A DNA stretch of 64,000 nt from positions 91,218,128-91,282,127 of the forward strand of contig CM070875.1 in the NCBI GenBank assembly GCA_036365515.1, read 5' to 3'. This DNA comes from Torymus aiolomorphi (lineage: Eukaryota > Arthropoda > Insecta > Hymenoptera > Torymidae). The translations under genes were made by a program, and so were the position numbers. Shown here piece after piece: positions 21,425 to 33,784 of the stretch. Numbering within the stretch: the stretch's first letter is position 1; every line of letters starts with the position of its first letter. The notes beneath the pieces were generated by a model. It was not told the DNA's origin. It made no database searches and saw only the letters and a list, made by a program, of their open reading frames with translations.

Positions 21425-22765
21425 AAAAAATTATCGTTTTTTTGGTTTTTCTTTTTTCCCCAAATGACATTTAAAATTAGACTAAAGATTGAATTTTTCT
21501 CTTTTTTTTCTTTCCCTAACCAATATTCTACCAGATTTCCAGCTTATTCTTATTTATAATTTTTAAAATTTAAATCATTCTATATCAAATATTAATAGTT
21601 CTCTCTGATTACAGATGAAGTAAAATAAAAAAAAAAAAAAATAATAATTATAACAATTACCCCAACCATGAATATCAAATGAGTGTATGCAAGATATATT
21701 CTAAAAGGCGTGCTGTAAATTTATATTTGTCAAAAGGTATAATTTGGAAATTTAAATTGATATTGAAAAACTCGAAATTCAAATAATATAACAAATAACA
21801 TTATTATTGTAATATTAATTATTTGATGGATTCAGGATGCATGGTGATGATTATTATGGGAGAAGAATTATATATACAAATTATTTTTAATATTCTAAAG
21901 ACATACATCTTCGAGAAATTCAGAAAGAACATATTTATTATTAATTAATTATAAATTTGTTTAACAAAATCTTTGCTTCATAGATAATGAAGTCACAAAC
22001 AATAGAAATAGAGTTCTTTTTAATAAAAACAAAATTTGACCTTCAGCACATTTTCTAATTTATTTATTACACAGGCAGATAACAAAGCTTCTGGAATCAC
22101 AATTTGTGACCATGCAAAAATGTCTTGTTGCACATATACAAAACTCTCTCTATTACGTTTAGATCATGAGAAGTTTTCTTTTTGAAAACCTTAAAGGCTA
22201 TTGTGTCAATTAAATAACGATCAATACGTTACAATCTCAGACAAACGAAATCTAGCACGTGCGGCAAATCCGTTTTTAAAGCTCAGATTTAACCAAATGC
22301 TAGTCAGCCAACATAAAGGCATAAAACCTATATTGCGACTCAGCCTATGAGAGACAAAGTTGTATCTGATGATGACAATAAAAACAAAGAATCTTTATCC
22401 TTACTACCTTTATAAATTATTTAGAAATAATGTGCATTTGAATTTCAAGTTAGTTTAAAAATCAATTCAATTTTGTTTGTGATACAAATGATTGATATTT
22501 GTTTTTCCTGTTATCTAAAGAAGTATTTTTGTTATAACAAATACAAAATTATGTTGATGAATTGCTCGAAAATCAACGTTTCGATATAAAGTCTTATAAA
22601 TTAGTTTAATTCTTCTAATCAAGATATAAGAAAGCAATATTTTCATTTTTCGTACTTTTACAATAATCATAAAATCCATTTATCATCCCAAATTATATCT
22701 TATCATTATTACTCAGAGTAACGCTTGCTACACTTGTTGTAGTAGCAACCGTTTTAGTAGGGGGG
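21425..22765 (+). other. Retrotransposon 3' untranslated region and polypurine tract
   Basis: No pol-type ORF in any frame; AT-rich. Ends TTTTAGTAGGGGG directly against the TG of the 3' LTR, a plausible polypurine tract (about 22,757-22,765). Confidence 0.65.
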
Positions 22766-25700
22766 TGTAACGGAACCGTCTACGATGGGAAAATTTTTTT
22801 TTTTGTATATATTTTTATGCGATGAACCATAGTCATAACCCTGAACACCTACTACCCTACCGACACTATTGCACCAAGGGTTGTAGATGTGACCTGCGCT
22901 TCTCGGAGTCTCAAGCTTTCATAAAACACCGACGCGGCGCATGCTTTAAAATTTCTGAATTTTTAATCTTGTAATTTCCTTTTCCTTAAAAGGCTATATT
23001 TAGACTTAATATAAAAACGGACTGTAAACTTTCCTTTCTTCTTGATAAAGACAAACACTACTTTTAAATAAATAAAAATTATATCCGACTATACCTACGA
23101 TCACAGATACTGTAAAATTATAATACGCAATTGTTTATCGAAGATTATTATATTCTCTTGTACAAAAGTAAGTAACCTCACTCTAATAAAAAAATGTTCA
23201 ATAGTAAAACCTTTAGTTGAATTACAATATTTCTGCAATACAATTTTATTTAGAAATACTTCAGTTGTATTAATGAGTTAGTTATAAATTAGGGTTAATT
23301 TTCTACAAGGATATATATTAAATAATAATTTAAGTACGAATTGTTAAACAAACCCTTGTGCAATAATCACAATTGTAATTCTTCCTTTATACGTTTGACC
23401 TAACTAGCAAACTGTTCCAAACGCGAGGTATAAGAGTTTATAAGGTTTTCCATTCACAATCACAAACAAATATAAAATTACAATAACTACTTTAAGACAC
23501 ATTCATGAAAGAATATTTTTCCTACTCAAATAATGAAACTTATTCAACCTTCTGTTTTTCTTCTGCTATAAATAAATAAACTGTTTTATTACATATCACA
23601 AATTTAACAAACATTTTTGGATTTTGAACAAGTACATGTGAGTTGGAAATATTCCTTCAAAATGTGGAATTAGCCTTAAGAAGACGATAGCCCTAGCAGA
23701 TGCGTAATCTTGGGGCTGTAAAACACATGGCCCATACTAAATATAGATACGACGCTTTCCCACGCAGGGACGCGCTTTTCCGAGTTTTTCAAAACATGAC
23801 TTATACTATACATTGAAATATTATTTTACATTATCTCTCAAACCGTTATCAATAAAATTATTTTAACAACAACCGATATTAAATATAACAGTAAGGAAAT
23901 TAGGAAAAATAATATTAATTATATATATTCTTTGTTAAATAGCAATCAACAGCTTTGTTGTTTTTGTATTAATAATACAAAGATCTAGTAACAAAAACCC
24001 AAAAATATAGCTCTATGAGTAACCATATGCATTTTATAAACGCAACCTATAACCATGTAAAGAATCTTTATTAACCAACGATAAATAATTACTATAATAG
24101 CTATTATATTATATAAATCAACAAGTTTTGATAACAAAGCATTTAGGTTTTAGTTTATTTGAGATAATTGACTGTTATTATAAATTTATCATATATGATT
24201 TCATTGTAAATTAGATTATTAAGTTAGTAAAATTTTGTATTCCAAATAACTATCATTAAAATAGTCGTAGCATTTTCATTCAAGTTGTAATATCTTGCTA
24301 CATAATTATTTAGTAAGATAAATAATTCAATTCATGGTAGAATATCTAGATTGTTAATTATAGGAAAACCCGAGACAAAGAAGATGTTTGTCAGCTACAT
24401 CAGCCCCAAAACACATGGCTCGTCTAAAAATAGATTTTTCTCAGTCTTCCTGCGCGGAGACGCATTTTCCAGCATCTTTTGGGACTCAATGTACTATAGC
24501 ATAAGAATATTATTTTAGAATAACGCTAGATATCTCATTAATTATAATTAGAAAAGTAATTTTTGTTTAAGATAAAAGTTGCATTATGTTAAGTAAAAAT
24601 TAAGAGATGAGAAAATCCATTATTATAATATGTTTTTATAGTAATAATAATCCATTTGTCTATTTCTACTAGATTAACTAACTAGACTTTAAGTTTAGAT
24701 GATAAACTGTTTAGAATTTGAATAATACATTTGTAATTCGTACGTTTTCTTAATAATAATTAACTATTATGACTATTTATAAGTAATTTTCATTGTTAAT
24801 GCAAGTTTTATGAAATATACACATTAGATAAAACATTTTACTGGACAATAGTTGTATTTTAACACATTGTTACTTACGAAAACTAATTAAATTTCAAATA
24901 TTTTGAATAAATAATAGAAAATCTAAGGAAAATGTATTAATTTAATAAAATAACTTAATAATATGATTGATATATTAGCTAGAATGAATAGTCTAATGTT
25001 TTTATAAAGTTTGCATAAGAAATTTCATTGTTTAATGTATAATTAAGTTTATAAAATTTGTAATGCGTTTAACTCCTGTTGTAATAGACCGATAACTTCC
25101 GTTCAAATTTGTATTTTCATTTTAGAACAAAATGTAATAGAATAACATATTTTATAATTTATAAACTGCCAACATTGTATAATTTTCAGCAAGTAACAGA
25201 AAATTGATCATTTTTGACTCGAAAGAAAGAGAAGGATATATCTTTTGTCTCTCTCATCTCTCTTTCTCTGTCGCACATATATCGTTCTCTCTCGCTCCTT
25301 AAAGAAGATACGAGCTGCCGGAAAATACCCTAGAGAAGGGATAAGGGACCGCTCTCTGCCGCTCTCTGTGTTAAAACATAGGATTTTCCCCACTATCACA
25401 AAAATCGACGTTTGGAAGGGATGACACTCCCGCACCATTGGACACCGTTTTCTCACACCACTAGCCACAATTAACACTACAGGATACATGACTATCAACC
25501 GCCGTTACAAATGTCAACCAGCGATTCGATGCCTCAAGATGACGCAACCACCCGATTCGACACCGCAATTTTTCCAGCCAAAGAAGAGGAGGAGCAATGT
25601 ATTTAAATACGCCGAACGCGCACTGCTGGTCAGTCAGTCAGATTTACAAGCCTCACAAGCTTTGCTGACTGGTCCAGGGTGCAGTTCACCACAAGCCTCA

Positions 25701-27279
25701 CAAGCTTTACTGAACTGACCAAGTCAGATCAACACAAGCCTCACAAGCTTTGCTGACTGTACAGCAGATTGACACAAGCCTCACAAGCTTAAAAACTCTG
25801 TACACAAATTTCAAAATTTAAATAAATATTCAAATTTTTCAAATTTCTAGTTTAATTTCTTTTTACCAAATTTCTAAATTTACTATATTCAAACATTATA
25901 AGAGAAAAGGAAATTTACAAAAAATAAGAAAGGTAAATAAAGGGAAAAAAAATAAATTAAAATTCCAGACAAGTGAATAAGTAATTGTCTTGGATCGTGA
26001 ATAGACGATTGGCCTTGATCTTAAGGATTACTGGACAGGAGCTATTCACGATAACAATTCATTTAGTGCGAGTCTTAAGGGCTTTGTGCAATTTGAGTTG
26101 ACAAGGCAACGACTGAATTAACTTAAAGAGAATTATTATTTCAAAAATAAAGAAATTTTGGATCATTAATGAAAATAAAAGAGATCCGAATAAATTAAAT
26201 TTCCAGACAAGTAAATAAGTAATTGTCTTGGATCGTGAATAGACGATTGGCCTTGATCTTAAGGATTACTGGATAGGAGCTATTCACGATAACAATTCAT
26301 TTAGTGCGAGTCTTAAGGGCTTTGTGCAATTTGAGTTGACAAGGCAACGACTGAATTAACTTAAAGAGAATTATTATTTCAAAAATAAAGAAATTTTGGA
26401 TCATTAATGAAAATAAAAGAGATCCGAATAAATTAAAATTCCAGACAAGTAAATAAGTAATTGTCTTGGATCGTGAATAGACGATTGGCCTTGATCTTAA
26501 GGATTACTGGACAGGAGCTATTCACGATAACAATTCATTTAGTGCGAGTCTTAAGGGCTTTGTGCAATTTGAGTTGACAAGGCAACGACTGAATTAACTT
26601 AAAGAGAATTATTATTTCAAAAATAAAGAAATTTTGGATCATTAATGAAAATAAAAGAGATCCGAATAAATTAAAATTCCAGACAAGTAAATAAGTAATT
26701 GTCTTGGATCGTGAATAGACGATTGGCCTTGATCTTAAGGATTACTGGACAGGAGCTATTCACGATAACAATTCATTTAGTGCGAGTCTTAAGGGCTTTG
26801 TGCAATTTGAGGTGACAAGGCAACGACTGAATTAACTTGAAAAGAATTATTATTTGGAAAATAAATATCATTAAAATTTAAGGAACTAAGGAAAAATTAC
26901 AAATCGATAATAATTGATTAGGTTGGTTTAGGGAAGGGCGAATCTGAGAATAACCTGAGATGAGGGAAATTTAGTATTATCCAACACACATCATTCCAGG
27001 GCTCGTAACCTTTTTCCAATCCATACAAGAGGCATGTGCAACAAAAATTGTTTTTAAGAGACAAATGTGCTGCTTCTGTTGGTCCCTATTAAAATCCAAA
27101 TCCTCAATCCAAAGAAAAATTAATTACTAAATTTTCAACGATTAATTACGAACTTGTTACTACACATCTTTTCCTGTAGCTCGTCCATGGTTTATTAGCT
27201 GGCGCAGCTACGACCAAAAAGAGCATTAATTCTTAATTGAGTTAATAATCCCAGTCGTGTTATGTTTTAGGACGTGACA
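22766..27279 (+). repeat. 3' LTR (4,514 bp)
   Basis: Direct copy of 11560-16520, lacking the 924-bp insert (junction near 23,864) but with four copies of the 240-bp repeat (about 25,957-26,880). Ends in GGACGTGACA and is followed by CTAC, the target duplication. Confidence 0.9.
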
Positions 27280-27624
27280 CTACCAAGAGATAGTTTAGAT
27301 TTGGTTTTTATTTTTTTGGTTGAGGGTTTAATTGTTTATTGAAATTTAAACAAATTTCAATGTCTTTATTTTTTTATTCAATCTAACCATAAAAAAATAT
27401 CAATATGAAATCAAGTTATCTTTTGGTAGATTTTAAGTATTTGCTGTTAAAAATATATGGGATATTTCAGGTGAAGTCAGCAGCTCAAAATTTTAAAATC
27501 GCTCAAAACTCGTTTTTTTTTAGTTTTTTATGAACAGAAAATGTTCTTCAAATTTTAGATCGATAAAAAAGCTATGCAACATTGAAAATTCCATTTTTTT
27601 GCAATTTTTGGTTAAAATCCAAGT

Positions 27625-27933
27625 TTATTCATTTTTTAACTCAAAATCTTGAAGCTTTTTGTATAGTACATTGATTGGCAAAAGGTTTGCATTTTTTCTG
27701 TAGAATGTGCCAGTATTTATTTTATGACCCTTTTTGAAAGTCTCTGATTGGCTGCTTCTTAGTATATCTTCATCAAAGGATATTGAGGCTGCAGCCAAAT
27801 ATTCTTTATTCGACAAATTTTTTTGTATTCTTCTTCGAAAACCCTTCAAAATGCTTTTTTTGATCAATACTGGCTGAGCAAAGGGAGAAAAGTTACAATT
27901 TTTTGAAACATCAAGAAAAATCCATAATTTCAA
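27625..27933 (-). pseudogene. Left-arm copy of an unknown C-terminal coding fragment
   Basis: 102-aa ORF. Residues 38 onwards (about 64 residues) match the product of 28,102-28,293 on the other strand with few differences (for example ILRSSQSETFKKG against ILRSSQSEIFKKG). It is Lys/Asn-rich with no domain I recognise. It starts within the central spacer, so the first ~37 residues are not shared. Probably a remnant of a transposase C-terminus; this is inference only. Confidence 0.4.
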
Positions 27934-28101
27934 TTTTTGATAACATGATTAATGAAACTGAACATTATTCATACATCTTATGGCATGGACTGTACTACTG
28001 AATTTTGTTAGAGCATCAAATAGAACATTATAAATATCTATTTTCAATAATATTAGGCTTACACAATAAGCGATACCTAATTACACATTACAAAAAAAAA
28101 T

Positions 28102-28293
28102 TTGTCGAATAAAGAATATTTGGCCGCAGCCTCAATATCCTTTGATGAAGGTATACTAAGAAGCAGCCAATCAGAGATTTTCAAAAAGGGTCATAAAATA
28201 AATACTGGCACATTCTACAGAAAAAATGCAAACCTTTTGCCAATCAATGTACTATGCAAAAAGTTTCAAGATTTTGAGTTAAAAAATGAATAA
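28102..28293 (+). pseudogene. Right-arm copy of the same coding fragment
   Basis: 63-aa ORF, mirror image of the left-arm ORF, beginning at SNKEYLAAASISFDEG and ending at FELKNE followed by TAA. Agreement of the two arms at protein level could simply reflect DNA-level identity of the palindrome. Confidence 0.4.
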
Positions 28294-28879
28294 ACTTGGA
28301 TTTTAACCAAAAATTGCAAAAAAATTGGATTTTCAATGTTGCATAGCTTTTTTATTTTTGCAAATATCGACCTAAAATTTGAGGAACATATTTTGTTCAT
28401 AAATACTAAAAGAAAACGAGTTTTGAGCGATTTTAAAATTTTGAGCTGCTGACTTCACGTGAAATATCCCATATACGTGAAACAACAGGAAGGTTTAACA
28501 AAATTTGAGACCAAGGTTTGAACTTCAAATGAACCTGAGTATGGTATTTAAGTTGATCGGGATTTTAAAATATACACCTTCCATCATATAAACGCATAAC
28601 TGCAAATTGGACATTTTAACAAAATTTGTATTTTTAGAAGTATTGTCATTAATAATTACTTTGCATTATACTTGTCATGCTACTGAATGATTGGCAAAAG
28701 TAGAGCTACTATAATTTCATTGAGCTAGGCTCATAAGTTTCTTTAGCTTCTTTTCAAATTTTATGAGTTTTGTTGAAAAAAAAACGGAAAAGAATTAATC
28801 TTGTGTCAAGACATCTAGTTTCTTATAAATAGATAACTAAATAAATTCATGTAATTGTAATTCTTTTCTGTTATAATTA

Positions 28880-29165
28880 AATATGTTCGCCCATACACCT
28901 TTCCTTATAACGAATAATTGTGCGTATTTCGTCTATACGCATTTTTGCATTATAAACAACTGTGCGTATTTCGCTTATACAAATTTTTGATATTGTAAAT
29001 AATTGTGCGTATTTCGCTTGTACGCATTTTTTATTATAAATAATTGTGCGTATTTCGCCTATATGCATTTTTGTATGATAAATAATTGTGCGCATTTAGC
29101 ATATACGCATTATTTATTATGAATAATTGTGCGTATTTCGCCTATACGCATTTTTGTATTTACTA
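28880..29165. repeat. ~43-bp minisatellite with palindromic units
   Basis: About six copies of AATAATTGTGCGTATTTCGCCTATACGCATTTTTGTATTATA-like units. Each contains TGCGTATTTCG...ATACGCA, a short inverted pair. Confidence 0.85.
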
Positions 29166-29297
29166 TTTTTATTTATTACAAACACATGTCGATTTGAACG
29201 TAATTACGTTCGAGTATTTATTTATAATCACGATTTTTACTTATAGTATAAAATTACCTGATTAGTAATACTTTAAGTTTTGACATGTCCAACACCT

Positions 29298-29572
29298 ATT
29301 AGCCAAAAACTACGGAGCGCACCACCTAAATATCGTCATCGGCTTCCCCGAAGACCTGGATCACGTATTAGATGCGCCCTGATATCCAAACGCAAAATAC
29401 TACGAAGCGCACCACCTAGATCTCGTCATCGGCTACCCTGAACACCTGCACTACGTATTAGATGCGCCCTGATATTTTAATGCAAAAAACTACGGAGCGA
29501 ACTACCTAGAATCCATCATTGACCACCCCAAAGACCTAGACGACGCATTCGATGCTTTCAATTATCGATAAG
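29298..29572. repeat. ~107-bp tandem repeat (CTACGGAGCGCACCACCT)
   Basis: Nearly three copies: ACTACGGAGCGCACCACCTA, TCGTCATCGGCT, GACCTGGATCACGTATTAGA, TGCGCCCTGATAT. It is the inverted counterpart of 11,148-11,330. Confidence 0.8.
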
Positions 29573-29951
29573 TAACATTTCCTTATAATAGTTGTGATTT
29601 CCGTATTAGCAGGTAGCAACCGTTACCGCTATAGTATTTCTCCCTTACAATTGAAGGTGCAAGCAATGTATACTAAAATCGTGTGATGCTGTTACGTCGG
29701 TATGCTGCTGATCCAACGATCGTATAATTGTGTAACTGTTGTAGTATGAAAAGCAACATACTTTAAAAGTAAGCGACCCATACCATAAAACCACCTTACT
29801 TATACAGTAAAGGAACTCCTATACTCCACGAGTAAGCCGTTTTAACTGTAGCAGTAAGAGTTTTCTTTTCGTGTGCATCCGCAGAAAACTGTTATTTTTT
29901 GGGGAGGTATAATTCGTACCTAAAAATCAGGTGTGCCCTAAATACTGACAT

Positions 29952-30500
29952 TAGTCTAGGCGCCGGGGGGGATTTCCTGACCGATGGATGTCCACGCCTC
30001 CACCAAAGCTTTTCTTACGTATTTTTGTCTGCTAATTTTGAATTTCGAAGGTGGACAGTCGCCAGACTGTTAGTTTTTTTGTTATTAACAATTTAATTGT
30101 TTAAATTGCTGCCAAATCAATATGATTAATTATAACTGAATGCTATCTGTCTAAAACTGTAGTAAATTGATCTAGAATTATGCACGATTGTGCTCGAATT
30201 CACGAGTTATTGCACTAAATTTGCAATAATTCGGGTTCTAATCAAAATTTTTCAATCCTGAAAAAATGAGCATATTTCTAGATCAATTTACTACAGTTTT
30301 AGGCAGTTAGGATTCAGTTATAATTAATCATATTGATTTGGCAGCAATTTAAACAATTAAATTGTTAATAACAAAAAACTAACAGACCGGCGACTGTCCA
30401 CCTTCGAAATTCAGAATCAGCAGACAAAAATACGTAAGAAAAGCTTTGGTGGAAGTGCGGACATCCATCGGCCACGGAAACCCCCCTGGCGCCTAGACTA
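29952..30500. mobile_element. Fold-back element with TAGTCTAGGCGCC termini
   Basis: Left arm 29952-30180, right arm 30277-30500, inverted over ~225 bp (GGATGTCCACGCCTCCACCAAAGC against GCTTTGGTGGAAGTGCGGACATCC; GTTAGTTTTTTTGTTATTAACAATT against its partner). Both ends read TAGTCTAGGCGCC, with TA as a possible target duplication. No ORF. Confidence 0.85.
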
Positions 30501-30504
30501 CATC

Positions 30505-31390
30505 TCGAGTCTGTCGCGGGAGTGCAGACATTTAAGTATACCTTCGCCGTCCCTTCTCCGTCGGGTCTGCCTGGAAGTGACAGTTGCGTTGGCTGCCGTC
30601 GAGGAGAGTACAATTATATGAAGACGTGTTATATTCTACAGGAACTCTTCGCCTAGAGCAAAACAAAATATATTAATAATGTGTTAAGCAGTGGGGATGA
30701 GGAGAGCAGTATCGAACTGCCAGCAACAGAGGAGTAGACAAATGGAAAGTTGGAGGCTTGTTTCGGCTATACTACATGATAAAGTCCAAATCAAAAGTGA
30801 AGTACTTACTCGAGCCTGTCACGGGAGCGCAAACTACATTCAACTACACCTTCGCCCTCCCTTCTCCGTTGTGTTCGCCTAGGTGATGTCCTCGGGAAGT
30901 GGTAGTTGCATTGGCTGCCCTCGAGAAGAGTAGCATTATATGAAGACGTGTTGTCTTCTACAGGAGCTCTTCACCTAGGGCAATACAAAATATATTAATA
31001 ATGTGTTAAGCAGTAGGTATGAGGATAGTAGTAGTGGAGTGCCAGGAACAGAGGAGTAGACCGATGGAAAGTTAGAGACTAGGTTCGGCTGTACTACAAG
31101 ATAAAGTCCAAATCCGAAGTGAAGTACTTACTTGAGTCTGGCACAGATCAAATTATATTTATATACACCTTCGCTCTCACTTCTACGATATGTTTGTCTA
31201 GCTGATGTCTTCAGGACTTGGTAGTTGCGTTGGCTGCCCTGGAGGAGAGTAGAATTATATGAAGACGTGTTGTCTTCTGCAGGAGCTCTTCGCCTAGGGC
31301 AAAACAAAATATATTAATAAAGTGTTAAGCAGTATAGGAATGAGGATAGCAGTATCGACCTGCCAGGAACGGAGGGAGTAGATAGATGTA
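30505..31390. repeat. ~315-bp tandem repeat, ~2.7 copies
   Basis: Units start near 30,510, 30,820 and 31,137 with CTCGAG(T/C)CTGTC and share CCTTCGCC(G/C)TCCCTTCTCCG, TATATGAAGACGTGTT, GGA(A/G)CTCTTCGCCTAG and AATATATTAATAATGTGTTAAGCAGT. The short ORFs in it are not conserved between copies. Confidence 0.85.
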
Positions 31391-31796
31391 AAGTTAAGAT
31401 ATTTGTAGAGAATGGAAAGGAATCTCTGGAATGAAAAGCCGAAAAAGCGCATGTGCATTTCCAACTAAGACCTCCCGACCCTCGCTTAAAGTTTACCAGA
31501 ATGTCCACACACAACGCTGCACATACAGATGGATTGTATATCCAATTTCAGATATACTCAATTAGCCAGTATGTAAAAAATAACTTTTTTCTTGAAAACT
31601 CCTTGAAAAACACACAAAAAATGCAGTATCTCCACTCTTGCTGATTATTTAGAACTAAAACCTGGTATACAATCCCTCAGTATGTACAACATAGTGTATG
31701 TAAAGTTTAAGATATTTGTAGAGAATGGAAAGGGATCGTTGGAATCACAAGTCGAAAAAGCGCACGTGCATTTCCAACTAAGACCTCCTCCTATGA
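31390..31796. repeat. ~314-bp satellite, left block
   Basis: About 1.3 units of the family that continues at 41,415-43,140 in the same orientation: GATATTTGTAGAGAATGGAAA, GCGCATGTGCATTTCCAACTAAGACC, AATCCCTCAG(T/C)ATGTA. It is cut off at 31,796 by the 9.6-kb element. Confidence 0.85.
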
Positions 31797-31984
31797 GTTT
31801 GAAGTTCTGAACGTTCACCGTGAACGAAATGTCGAAAATTTCCAAATTCGGTTTTTTTGATATTATCTCTTAAAGATATGCATAATATATGTACAAATTG
31901 CAAAATAAGTTATTTCTAAAGTGATTATCCCCCCAAATCATCCCTAAAACCACCGCGACTAGACAATAAATGACAAAAAAAAAA

Positions 31985-33780
31985 TTGGTATCATGAGAGT
32001 TTATTACTTTAAGACAAACTTTATGGCTGATATTTCCTCCAGATACTGCCCTAGCATTGAAAAAAAATTGTCGATATGAAATCCGAACAGGATCCTTTAG
32101 CTTGGGGGGCGCAAAGGGGCTAAAATATCGGAAAATACACGAAAAATACCGAGAAAAAATGATGTCTCGTGAGTTTATTAATTTAAGACAAATTTTATCG
32201 CAGATATTTCTTCCAGATACTGCCCTAGCATTGTAAAAAAATACGCGATATGAAATTCGAACCGGATCCTTTCGCTTAGGCGGTGCAAAGGGGCTAAAAT
32301 AACGGAAAATCTACGAAAAATAGCAAGAAAAATTCATGTCTCGTGAGTTTATTAATTTAAGACAAATTTAATGGCTGATATTTCTTCCCGATACTGCCCT
32401 AGCATTGAAAAATATTGGCGATATGAAATTCGAACCGAATCCTTTCGCTTGGGGGGGGGGGGGGGTGCAAAGGGGCTAAAATATCGGAAAATACACGAAA
32501 AATGCGGCAACAAAATCATATATCGTTAGTTTATTAATTTAAGACAAATTTTATGGCTGGTATTTCATCGAGATGCTGCCCTAGCATTGTAAAAAAATTG
32601 GCGATATGAAATTCTAACCGGATCCTTTCACTCAGGAGGTGCAAATGGGCTAAAATAGTGGAAATACACGTAAATTACAGAGAAAAAAATCATGTCTCGT
32701 GAAATATTAATTATGACAAATTTTATGGCTGGTATTTCATCGAGATGCTGCCCTAGCATTGTAAAAAAATTGGCGATATGAAATTCTAACCGGATCCTTT
32801 CACTCAGGAGGTGCAAATGGGCTAAAATAGTGGAAATACACGTAAAATAGAGAGAAAAAAATCATGTCTCGTGAGTTTATTAATTATGACAAATTTTATA
32901 GCTGATATTTCTTCCAGATACTGCCTCAGCATTGAAAAAAAATTTGCGATATGAAATTCGAACCGGATCCTTTCGCTTGGGGGGGGTTGCAAAGTGGCTA
33001 AAGTAGCGTAAAATACACGAAAAATACCGAGAAAAAAATCATGTCTCGTGAGTTTATTAATTTAAGACAAATTTTATGGCTGATATTTCATCGAGATGCT
33101 GCCCTAGCATTGTAAAAAAATTGGCGATATGAAATTCTAACCGGATCCTTTCACTCAGGAGGTGCCAATGGGCTAAAATAGCGGAAAATACACGTAAAAT
33201 ACCGAAAAAATCATGTCTCGTGAGTTTATTAATTTAAGACAAATATTATCGCTGATATTTCTTCCAGATTCTGCCCTAGCATTCTAAAAAAATTGGCGAT
33301 ATGAAATTCGAACTGGATCCTTTCGCTTAGGGGGTGCAAAGGGGCTAAAATAGCGGAAAATTTACGAAAAATAGCGAGAAAAAATCATGTCTCGTGAGTT
33401 TACTAATTTAAGACAAATTTAATGGCTGATATTTCTTCCAGATACTGCTCTAGCATTGTAAAAAAATTGGCGATATGAAATTCGAACTCGTTCCTTTCGC
33501 TTAGGGGGTGCAAAGGGGCTAAAATAGCGGAAAATCTACGAAAAATAGCGAGAAAAAATCATGTCTCGTAAGTTTATTAATTTAAGACAAATTTTTTGGC
33601 TGATATTTCTTCGAGATACTGCTCTAGTATGGTAAAAAATTGGTGATATAATTCGGAACCTTTCGCTTGGGGGGTGCAAATGGGCTAAAATAGAGAAAAA
33701 TACACAAAATATACCGAAAAAATCAGTTCTAGAGAGTTTATTAACTCGACACAAATTTTGTGGATGAAAATAATTCATTA
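31985..33780. repeat. ~175-bp satellite array, left (about ten units)
   Basis: Each unit has ATCATGTCTCGTGAGTTTAT, CAAATTTTATGGCTGATATT, GATACTGCCCTAGCATTG, GGATCCTTTCGCTTAGGGGG and GCAAAGGGGCTAAAATA. Successive unit starts lie about 171-181 bp apart. Two neighbouring units (about 32,560-32,700 and 32,735-32,870) are almost identical, consistent with unequal exchange. Confidence 0.9.
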
Positions 33781-33784
33781 TCTT

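Larger units (their letters stand above)
11560..27279 (+). mobile_element. Complete gag-only LTR retrotransposon with giant LTRs
   Basis: Two near-identical LTRs, both starting TGTAACGGAACC and ending GGACGTGACA, bound a 6.2-kb internal region. The element is flanked by CTAC at 11556-11559 and 27280-27283, a 4-bp target duplication. The internal region encodes one Gag-like protein and no visible protease, RT, RNase H or integrase, so it is non-autonomous (LARD-like) and must borrow enzymes. A G-rich tract precedes the 3' LTR. Near-identity of the LTRs outside two indels suggests a fairly recent insertion. Orientation is set by gag and by the LTR promoter. Confidence 0.9.
27454..28475. mobile_element. 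Palindromic element with coding-like arms
   Basis: The termini TATATGGGATATTTCA and its inverse are nearly perfect, and each ~380-bp arm (27454-27835, 28092-28475) is an inverted copy of the other. Both arms encode, pointing away from the centre, the same C-terminal-like sequence (NLSNKEYLAAASISFDE... to ...KNANLLPINVL, ending FELKNE). The spacer of ~255 bp is AT-rich. TA may be the target site. It reads as an inverted duplication of the 3' end of a transposon gene. Confidence 0.75.
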
